A stretch of 6,468 nucleotides of DNA, taken from NCBI GenBank assembly GCA_003520425.1, contig DOUU01000304.1, positions 3,424 through 9,891 of the forward strand, written 5' to 3'. This stretch comes from Deltaproteobacteria bacterium. Lineage in GTDB: Bacteria > Myxococcota_A > UBA9160. Positions 1 to 5,449 of this stretch are shown here, one piece after another (positions within the stretch are counted from its first letter, which is position 1; every line of letters starts with the position of its first letter). The notes below the pieces were generated by a model, which saw only the letters and a list, made by a program, of their open reading frames with translations, did not search any database and was not told the DNA's origin. A program made the position numbers and the translations under genes.

Positions 1-131
1 GCTGCGCACAGTGCCTCCTCCGCCTCCGCAAACCGCGTCTTGGCGCTCGCGAGTTGCTCCACGACCCTTGATACGATCTCGTTTTCCGCAGGCGTGGCTG
101 CTCTTTGGCTTTCCGGTTGCTGGCCCTGCAA
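1..131 (-). CDS. Start of an unrecognised protein (partial, runs off the left edge)
   Basis: A minus-strand frame opens with TTG at 131-129 and stays open for 43 codons to the window edge. Its first residues read MQGQQPESQRAATPAE, followed by a stretch rich in Glu, Ala, Lys and Arg (residues 16-43, e.g. VVEQLASAKTRFAEAEEAL) that looks amphipathic and could be a helix or coiled coil. The main support for a gene is a full Shine-Dalgarno match (AGGAGG, 146-141) placed 9 bases before the TTG and overlapping the stop codon of the upstream DUF1214 gene, which suggests translational coupling within one operon. A competing GTG start at 141-139 in another frame is also open, but it gives a Gly/Arg-rich product and lies inside the ribosome binding site. 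I do not recognise the family, and the fragment is too short to assign a function. Confidence 0.5.
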   Translation of the reverse strand, partial: MQGQQPESQRAATPAENEIVSRVVEQLASAKTRFAEAEEALCA

Positions 132-140
132 GCGTCCGCA

Positions 141-146
141 CCTCCT
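141..146 (-). promoter_or_regulatory. Ribosome binding site of the left-edge partial gene
   Basis: On the minus strand the bases read AGGAGG, with 9 bases to the TTG at 131. The site shares one base with the TGA stop (148-146) of the DUF1214 gene, so a ribosome ending there would be placed to restart. This site is the deciding evidence for the TTG start. Confidence 0.55.
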
Positions 147-1267
147 CAGTCTTGCGTCAGTACAGGGATCGCAGGGACGTCCTGGTGCTTCACGACACGT
201 GTCCGCGGACGCGGATGCGCCGCAGCCTTGATCCAGCGCAGCCCCATCGTCCCCCGCGAATGACCGGCGGTGTCGACCCAGTTCGGGACGCCAGGATCCG
301 TGTGGGCAACCACCAGCCGGAACGAGCCGTCCGGTCGATATACGGTACTGCGCTTGTTGTAGTGGATCCGCCGATAACGGTAGTCGAGGGACTCCATCCA
401 GTGATTGTTGAGCTGGAAGTTCCAGAACTCGCACTCGGGCGGACGGGCCTCGACGAGGAGCGCTTCGTCGGCTGCGAGCTGCCAGTAGCCCATGTGGAAG
501 TGGATGTTGGGGTCGCCGTGGGCTCCGCCCGTCACGGCCGGATCCATCGGCCCGAGTTCGTTCGGCCGGCGCGCAAAGCCCTCCGCCCATTCCGCGAACA
601 GGGTGGCGGTGCCCGCGACGAAGCGCGCTGCTTCGCTCAGGCCTGTGGCGAGCGCGGTACTCGAGAGCGGCTCCGGGGGCCCCGCGGCGCCGCGTCGCTC
701 GATCGTCAGCTCGGCCGGCCGCTCGCGTTCCCGGTCGAGGAAGTTCTGGCGCACGATCAGCATCGACGTATCGGGCTCCATCGGTAGCCAGTTGCCCGGC
801 TGGTGATCGCAGCTCAGCACGATCTCGAAGGATCCGTCGGCTCCGAGCAAGAGCTGGGTCGCCTCGAGATAGCCGCTGCAGCCCGAGCGCGCCTTCGATC
901 CGTAGTGTCCGTAGTAGGTCCCGAAGCCCAGGTAGGGCACAGTTCCGCGCGTCCCCCGCAGGCGGTACTCATAGCGCCCGTCGATCGTGGCGTTGAGATA
1001 CAGACTGTCGGGGTTGTCGCAACCGATTTTCGCCGTCTCGTGGCTGAGGCGATAGAAGGCCGGTGCCGTCGGGTCGGCATACTCGACAAACCGCTCGAGC
1101 GCCAACCGGGTGAGTCGGCTCAGATAGCGGCAGCCCTCGGCACGGTCGAGCGCGTCCGCGGGGGAGCCGGGACGTCGGAGTACGGCTCCCGCGGCACGGA
1201 GCGCATCGCAGAACTCCTCCCACGCTCCGCCCTCGGCGATCCGCTCCGCACTGATCCCCGTGCCCAT
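146..1267 (-). CDS. DUF1214 domain-containing protein
   Basis: This is a 373-residue protein of the DUF1214 family, whose biochemical role is not established. The N-terminal half contains the recurrent family block around residues 84-120 (DNPDSLYLNATIDGRYEYRL, then RGTRGTVPYLGFGTYYG). The DUF1214 domain itself lies at about residues 275-350, with FWNFQLNNHWMESLDYR, a PDGSFRLVVAHTDPG stretch and a PNWVDTAGH motif resembling the family's usual NWL/NW-type ending. No signal peptide or membrane segment is evident, so it is probably cytoplasmic. The frame extends upstream to 1360, but that would overlap the preceding gene. The ATG at 1267 has an AGGAGG site 4 bases upstream and is preferred. It lies 41 bases downstream of the amidohydrolase stop and is followed directly by another ribosome binding site, so it is probably the middle gene of a minus-strand operon. 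Such proteins often sit in lipid, steroid or acyl-CoA catabolic clusters, which matches the neighbours but does not prove a role. Family assignment is fairly sure and function is unknown. Confidence 0.88.
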   Translation of the reverse strand: MGTGISAERIAEGGAWEEFCDALRAAGAVLRRPGSPADALDRAEGCRYLSRLTRLALERFVEYADPTAPAFYRLSHETAKIGCDNPDSLYLNATIDGRYEYRLRGTRGTVPYLGFGTYYGHYGSKARSGCSGYLEATQLLLGADGSFEIVLSCDHQPGNWLPMEPDTSMLIVRQNFLDRERERPAELTIERRGAAGPPEPLSSTALATGLSEAARFVAGTATLFAEWAEGFARRPNELGPMDPAVTGGAHGDPNIHFHMGYWQLAADEALLVEARPPECEFWNFQLNNHWMESLDYRYRRIHYNKRSTVYRPDGSFRLVVAHTDPGVPNWVDTAGHSRGTMGLRWIKAAAHPRPRTRVVKHQDVPAIPVLTQD

Positions 1268-1271
1268 CTTC

Positions 1272-1277
1272 CCTCCT
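1272..1277 (-). promoter_or_regulatory. Ribosome binding site deciding the DUF1214 start
   Basis: The minus strand reads AGGAGG, then GAAG and ATG at 1267-1265. The match is perfect with slightly short spacing. It supports the shorter protein over the upstream start at 1360, which would run back into the amidohydrolase coding region. Confidence 0.75.
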
Positions 1278-1308
1278 GGGACCGCCCGAACGCCGGCCCC
1301 GACACCTG

Positions 1309-2796
1309 TTAGCCGCGCCGAAAGACCAGCGAGCCGCCGCGGATCGTCGCTGCCACACATTCGCTCGACAGCCGTTCGCGCGCCTTCGACCAGGGCCGAT
1401 CGAGCAGGCAGAGGTCGCAGTTCTCACCGACGGCGATGCGCCGCGGCAGCCCGCCGGGGGCCTCCGGCGACGAGGTGAAGAGCGCAAGCGCGCGCTCGGG
1501 CGAGAGACGCTCGCCCACTCCGAGAAGGAGGCCCCCCCGTGTCCGGCGGTCGACCGCGGCTTGCATCGTCTGCCACGGATCCGGATCGCCGAAGGGCGCA
1601 TCCGTCCCCGCACCGAGCGGAACGGACGCAGCGAGAAAGCCGCCGCAGCGATAGAGCCAAGGGCGGTCCGCGGCCTCGACCTCCGCGGCATAGGCGTCGC
1701 CCCGTTCGCGAATAAAGCCGGGCTGTGTCACCACGCAGACGCCCAGTTCGCGCAGCAGCGCCATCACATCCGGTGGCGTCACCGCGGCATGCTCGATCCG
1801 GTCTCCAGGAAGCGTTCCGGCCGTGCGCAGTGCACCCACTGCCACCACCAGCTCCGCTCGGGTCACGCAGTGGATGGCCACGGGCCGGCTGTCGCGGTGT
1901 GCCTGGTCGATGCGGTGCGCGAACTCCTCGAAATCGGGCAAGGCATTCTCGTCGAGCCGCAGCTTCACGCCCGCACGCTTGACGAATTCGTGCGGCGAAG
2001 CGGGAAGACCAAGCGTGCCCAGGACGAGGACGCGTTGTCGGAGCGCACCCTAATCGACCGCCTCGACCAGAGCCGCAAGCTCCGCCGGCCCGTTGCCTTC
2101 TGTCGCGTCCGTCACCCCCGTGACTCCGCAGGCGGCGAGCGATTCCCCCACCGCAGCCAGAGACGGGAGTTCGGCCGACTCGAGTCGCTCGCGCAGCCAC
2201 GCGTCGAGGTGGAACAGCCGGCCGGTCGCGTGTCCCAAGTGGTCGCGCTCGACGCCAGGCGCATCCACGCCGCGATTCAGACCGAGGCGGTCGATCGCTG
2301 CGGAGTTCAGCATCCAGAGCGCGCCGCTGCGGTGCTGGATCCTGGTCGGGCGCTCCGGTGCAAGGCGGTCGAGCGCTTTGCAGTCGAGGTTTCCGGCGAC
2401 CGATTCGAAGTAACCCACCCCGCGGATCCATTCGCCGGATGAGCGACATGCCTTAAGCGCCTTCGCGAGGGAAGGCGCATCGCATACCGCAGGCGGGCCG
2501 CAGCGCACGGAGGAGAGCGAAGCTGCGAGCGCGAAGAGGTGGAGGTGATGGTCGTGCAGACCAGGGAGGAGAGCGCCTCCGGCGGCGTCAAGCACCGGCT
2601 CGCGGCCCAGCGGCCGGAGTGCCTGGCCGACCTCCGCGATCCTTCCGTCCACGATTCGCACGTCGAACGCAGAGGCCCCGTCAATCTCCGCACGGACGAT
2701 CAGCAGGACACCCGAGCACCGCTGCCGGGCGAGCGCCGCTGTGTCGGCTGGCACGTACGGGCCAGTTTCGTTACAGCTTTTCGTCGCGACGTGCAT
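1309..2796 (-). pseudogene. Family-3 (YtcJ-like) amidohydrolase interrupted by an in-frame amber codon
   Basis: Read from ATG 2796 to TAA 1309, this is one continuous frame of 494 sense codons broken by a single TAG at codon 249 (2052-2050). The first 248 residues hold the N-terminal beta-sandwich strand region (DVRIVDGRIAEVG, about 45-57), the metal-binding HxH (H84 and H86 in GLHDHHLHL) and the family block HRSGALWMLNSAAI (155-168). After the stop the same frame continues with GALRQRVLVLGTLGLP, a possible bridging lysine (K278 in GVKLRLDE), H309 (VAIHCVTRAEL), H336 (DRIEH) and the catalytic-type aspartate D399 (GAGTDAPFGDPDPW). All expected metal ligands of the amidohydrolase superfamily are present, and the full length suits the family. 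Without readthrough neither half should be active, since the first part lacks the later ligands and the second lacks HxH. A restart at GTG 1968 would give 219 residues but no HxH. The related family hydrolyses amides, ureas, carbamates or cyclic amides; the substrate here is unknown. An assembly or sequencing error cannot be excluded. The ATG has no good ribosome binding site; GTG at 2754 is an alternative start. Confidence 0.85.
2050..2052 (-). other. In-frame TAG within the amidohydrolase
   Basis: The codon reads TAG between EAVD and GALRQRV. The flanking sequence aligns with the family without any loss or shift of frame, so one base substitution is enough to explain it. A CAG (Gln) ancestor with a C-to-T transition is the simplest inference, giving EAVDQGALRQRV. 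The position is a linker before a barrel strand and not a known catalytic site, which argues against a functional special amino acid. Confidence 0.85.
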
Positions 2797-2806
2797 TTGC
2801 GACGAA
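2780..2806. repeat. Perfect 8-base inverted repeat at the divergent start region (possible operator)
   Basis: TTCGTCGC (2780-2787) is mirrored by GCGACGAA (2799-2806) with an 11-base spacer, and the repeat spans the amidohydrolase ATG. The centre-to-centre distance of the arms is 19 bases. It overlaps the predicted transcription start of the minus-strand gene, where a repressor operator would be effective. It could also form a hairpin with the ATG in the loop. An 8-base repeat of this kind may occur once or so by chance in a window this size, so position is the main argument. Confidence 0.35.
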
Positions 2807-2834
2807 CTCTACGGGCCGGCAGCAGCAGCGGCAA
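2806..2834 (-). promoter_or_regulatory. Putative sigma70-like promoter of the amidohydrolase
   Basis: On the minus strand a TTGCCG -35 box (2834-2829) and a TAGAGT -10 box (2811-2806) are separated by exactly 17 bases; each matches four of six consensus positions. The -10 box ends 9 bases before ATG 2796, so transcription would start at or within a few bases of the start codon. That would give a leaderless mRNA and would explain the lack of a ribosome binding site. Read by eye only. Confidence 0.35.
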
Positions 2835-2836
2835 GC

Positions 2837-2840
2837 GAGG
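2837..2840 (+). promoter_or_regulatory. Ribosome binding site deciding the GTG start of the first CoA-transferase
   Basis: GAGG lies 6 bases before GTG 2847. The same frame is open upstream to 2619, but that extension is Arg/Ser-rich, runs over the divergent gene and is not part of the family fold. The CoA-transferase fold begins just after the GTG. Confidence 0.6.
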
Positions 2841-2846
2841 CGCAGT

Positions 2847-4070
2847 GTGACGGCCGCCGGAACAGGCGCCCTCTGCGGACGACGCATCCTAGAGCTGGCC
2901 GACCCTTCAGGCGCCTACTGCGGAAAACTCCTCGCCGACATGGGTGCGGACGTGATCAAGATCGAACGCGTCGGTGGTGACCCGGCGCGCCGCATCCCAC
3001 CGCTCTGGCGCAACGAGGCCAGCGAGGACACGAGTTTCGCTTTCCTCTATACAAACACGAGCAAGCGTGGCATCACGCTCAACCTGGAGCCGCCTGCAGG
3101 CCGCGACCTCTTCTTGCAGCTGGTCCGCAAGGCCGATGTGGTCATCGAGACCTTCGAACCCGGCTACCTCAATGCGCTCGGCGTGGGCTACGAAGCGCTC
3201 GCGCGCCTCAATTCCCGGATCGTGCTCACCTCGATCACCGCCTTCGGTCAAACGGGACCGCAGTGTCATTATCGCAGCTCGGACCTTGTGGCGAGCGCGC
3301 TCGGCGGAGCTCTCTACGTGATTGGTGAGGAGAACGACCCGCCGGTCACGCTCGCGGGGTCGCAGGCCCACGTGTCGGCGTCGACCTTCGCGGCCTCCAG
3401 CAGCCTGGTCGCCCTGCTCCATGCATCCCGCACTGGACGCGGCCAGCACGTCGACGTGTCGATTCAGGAGGCTGTCACGGCCGTGACCCACATCTGTGGC
3501 GTGGGAAAATGGCTCGATGACGGCATCATCCCGAAGCGTCGCGGGACCAGCCTTTTTGCTTCGGTCCCCTCGGGCGCTTACCCCTGCAAGGACGGCTTGG
3601 TGTACCTCATGGTGAATCGACCCCTTCACTGGAAGGCGCTCGCGGATTGGATCCACGAGGAGACGGGGAACGAGGAGGTGCTCGATCCAATGTTCGAGGG
3701 GCCGTCCTCACGGCGTCAAGAGCACCGCGAGCTGATCGACCTGTTCATATGCGAGCTCACCCAGCGTTTCACGGTGAGCGAGGTCTACCACGAGGGGCAG
3801 CGGCGTCACATCGCCTTCACGCCGGTGAATAGCGCTGCCGCTGTCGCGCGCGATCCGCAGCTCGAGGCTCGCGCCTATTTCGTTTCCCTGGCGCACCCCG
3901 AAGGCGGGCACTTGCGCTATCCGGGCGCACCCTATCGGCACTCGCGGACGCCGTGGTCCTTGCGAGGCTCGGCTCCGGGGGTGGGCGAGCACAATGAAGA
4001 GGTGTACCGAGGAGAGCTCGGGCTCTCGGCGGAGCAGCTCGGAGCGTTGCGAGATCATGGCGTCATCTGA
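2847..4070 (+). CDS. Class III (CaiB/BaiF) CoA-transferase, catalytic Asp replaced by His
   Basis: This is a 407-residue cytoplasmic protein of the formyl-CoA transferase/CaiB family, which moves CoA between carboxylic acids and forms interlocked dimers. Residues 11-43 carry the N-terminal Rossmann-like start (RRILELADPSGAYCGKLLAD, then MGADVIKIE). SITAFGQTGP (129-138) and GRGQHVDVSIQEAV (197-210) are typical family blocks. The ending, GVGEHNEEVYRGELGLSAEQL through DHGVI, is the usual C-terminus. The length fits the family (about 400). Counting back from GRGQ, the position of the nucleophilic aspartate in canonical members is H175 (CAC at 3369-3371, in GSQAHVSAST). The protein therefore probably cannot form the aspartyl-CoA intermediate alone. 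It overlaps the next gene, a paralogue with Asp, by 14 bases, so it may be the non-catalytic subunit of a heteromer. Alternatively it belongs to a subfamily with a different mechanism or a non-transferase role. The substrate cannot be inferred. Confidence 0.9.
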   Translation: MTAAGTGALCGRRILELADPSGAYCGKLLADMGADVIKIERVGGDPARRIPPLWRNEASEDTSFAFLYTNTSKRGITLNLEPPAGRDLFLQLVRKADVVIETFEPGYLNALGVGYEALARLNSRIVLTSITAFGQTGPQCHYRSSDLVASALGGALYVIGEENDPPVTLAGSQAHVSASTFAASSSLVALLHASRTGRGQHVDVSIQEAVTAVTHICGVGKWLDDGIIPKRRGTSLFASVPSGAYPCKDGLVYLMVNRPLHWKALADWIHEETGNEEVLDPMFEGPSSRRQEHRELIDLFICELTQRFTVSEVYHEGQRRHIAFTPVNSAAAVARDPQLEARAYFVSLAHPEGGHLRYPGAPYRHSRTPWSLRGSAPGVGEHNEEVYRGELGLSAEQLGALRDHGVI

Positions 4071-5337
4071 GCGCGCACCCGCCGGCGGAGCGCAGGCGCT
4101 GCAGGGCCTCCGCGTCGTCGAGTTCACCTCGGGAATGGCAGGCCCATGGATCGGGCGGCTCATGGCCTACTGCGGCGCCGAGGTAATTAAGATCGAGTCG
4201 CAACAGCGACCCTCGGTGGTACGCCTCTATGTTTCCCCACGCGCGCCCGAGCTGGGCGTCCAAGCGGCCCTTTCTCCCTGGTTCACCGACTGGGACGCGG
4301 GAAAACGATTCGTGGCACTCGACCTCACGCGGCCCGAGGGGGTTGCGCTCGCCCGGCGGATCGTCGCGGTGAGCGACGTCCTTGTCGAGAACTACAGCAG
4401 CGGCGTGATGGAGAAGCTGGGACTCGGCTACGAGGACCTAGAGCGGATCCGGCCCGATCTCGTGTATTTCAGCAGTTCGGGCTACGGAGACACAGGACCA
4501 TGTCGCCGCTATGTGTCCTGGGGCTCGAACATCGAGGCGATGTCGGGCCTCGCAACGCTTTCCGGTTTCCCTGAGCGCGCCTGCACCCTCACGCAGTTCG
4601 CCTACCCGGACGCGCAGAGTGCGCTGCACGGGCTGTTTGCGGTGCTGTGCGCCCTCGATCACCGCAGCCGCACGGGCGAGGGCCAGCGCATCACACTCTC
4701 CCAGCTCGAGGCGACGGTGTGCGTGCTCGGGCCGCTGCTGATGCAACAGCTCGCGCGCGGCGAGGAGCCGCCGCGGCTCGGGAACGCCTCGCTCTCCGCC
4801 GCTCCGCAGGGCTGCTACCCCTGTCGGGGCGAGGACCGCTGGTGTGCAATCACCGTCGAGGGGGACGCCGCATGGCAGCGCTTCTGCGAGGTCGTGGAGC
4901 GACCGGAATGGAAGGAGGATCCGCGTTTCGCGAGCCTCACCGCGCGGCTCGGGCACCGCGCCGAGCTCGATGCCGCGATTTCGCAATGGACGCGGACCCG
5001 CGACGCCTATGAGGTCATGCATACGCTTCAGCGCGCGGGCATCGCGGCGGGCGTGGCGCAGACCGCCGAGGACGAGTTTCGTCACGACGCGCAGCTGAAG
5101 GCGCGGGGATTTATCGAGGAGGTCGAACATCTCGCGAAGGGCCACGTGCTCGCGCCGGGAATTCCGCTCGGCCTGACCGGCACGCCGGGCCGGACCGGGC
5201 GTGCCGGCGCGGCGATGGGACAGGACAACGACTACGTCTTTGGGGAGCTCCTCGGCATGTCTCCGGACGAGATCCGGAGCGCGGTGCTCGTGGGAGCCAT
5301 CGAGCCCGCAGCGACGGAACGCGCGCCCGCACCCTGA
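4057..5337 (+). CDS. Class III (CaiB/BaiF) CoA-transferase with intact catalytic Asp
   Basis: This is a 426-residue class III CoA-transferase. Family blocks include LRVVEFTSGMAGPWIGRLMA (18-36) with GAEVIKIES (40-48), VLVENYSSGVMEKLGLGYEDL (108-128), SSSGYGDTGP (139-148), RTGEGQRITLSQLEA (205-219) and the C-terminal MGQDNDYVFGELLGMS (387-402). The nucleophilic aspartate is D185 (GAC at 4609-4611, in AYPDAQSALHGLFAVL), 25 residues before the GEGQ glutamine, as in canonical enzymes. ATG 4057 was chosen because the fold begins at about residue 15; a further ATG at 3994 lies deep in the upstream gene. No strong ribosome binding site precedes it (GGAG at 4041-4044 is 12 bases away), so translation probably depends on coupling with the upstream gene, whose stop lies 14 bases inside this one. 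This tight arrangement suggests stoichiometric production of two subunits, as in known two-gene class III CoA-transferases such as benzylsuccinate CoA-transferase BbsEF. The specific substrate is unknown. Confidence 0.92.
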   Translation: MASSERAPAGGAQALQGLRVVEFTSGMAGPWIGRLMAYCGAEVIKIESQQRPSVVRLYVSPRAPELGVQAALSPWFTDWDAGKRFVALDLTRPEGVALARRIVAVSDVLVENYSSGVMEKLGLGYEDLERIRPDLVYFSSSGYGDTGPCRRYVSWGSNIEAMSGLATLSGFPERACTLTQFAYPDAQSALHGLFAVLCALDHRSRTGEGQRITLSQLEATVCVLGPLLMQQLARGEEPPRLGNASLSAAPQGCYPCRGEDRWCAITVEGDAAWQRFCEVVERPEWKEDPRFASLTARLGHRAELDAAISQWTRTRDAYEVMHTLQRAGIAAGVAQTAEDEFRHDAQLKARGFIEEVEHLAKGHVLAPGIPLGLTGTPGRTGRAGAAMGQDNDYVFGELLGMSPDEIRSAVLVGAIEPAATERAPAP

Positions 5338-5437
5338 GCGGGACGCGAACGCTCCGCTTCCCCACGGAGGCCCGCCTGGCCGCTGCCCGGGACTTGCGGT
5401 ACGCTGCGTCTCGAAATTGGTCGCGCCTCCAGCGTGC

Positions 5438-5441
5438 GGAG
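5438..5441 (+). promoter_or_regulatory. Ribosome binding site deciding the TTG start of the flavoprotein
   Basis: GGAG lies 8 bases before TTG 5450. An in-frame TAG at 5444-5446 sits two codons upstream of the TTG, so no earlier start is possible. The rest of the 5338-5449 gap shows no convincing promoter or terminator by eye. Confidence 0.6.
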
Positions 5442-5449
5442 AGTAGGCC

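Noticed and set aside
11..787. A 258-codon plus-strand open frame opposite the DUF1214 gene
   Set aside because: The product is of low complexity, rich in Arg and Pro, and matches no family I know; the opposite strand has strong family motifs and a ribosome binding site.
2050..2052. The amber codon as a pyrrolysine-type recoding site
   Set aside because: It lies in a linker away from the metal ligands and nothing in the window suggests a recoding element. It is kept only as one alternative to be checked.
1561..2442. A 293-codon plus-strand open frame opposite the amidohydrolase
   Set aside because: It is antisense to clear amidohydrolase motifs on both sides of the amber codon, its translation shows no recognisable domain, and long antisense frames are expected in GC-rich coding DNA.
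1424..2449. A 341-codon minus-strand frame overlapping the amidohydrolase
   Set aside because: It is an Arg/Gly-rich shadow in a different frame from the one carrying the metal-binding motifs.
2619..2846. N-terminal extension of the first CoA-transferase to an upstream ATG
   Set aside because: The extension is Arg/Ser-rich, overlaps the divergent amidohydrolase and is not part of the family; GTG 2847 has a ribosome binding site and gives the usual length.
2907..3656. A minus-strand frame opposite the first CoA-transferase
   Set aside because: It is a shadow of a confidently recognised gene, with no motif of its own.
5338..5449. A terminator or promoter between the second CoA-transferase and the flavoprotein
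   Set aside because: There are GC-rich short inverted stretches but no stem followed by a T run, and no -35/-10 pair with good spacing. The 4-base CTCC/GGAG pairing at the ribosome binding site is too short to count.
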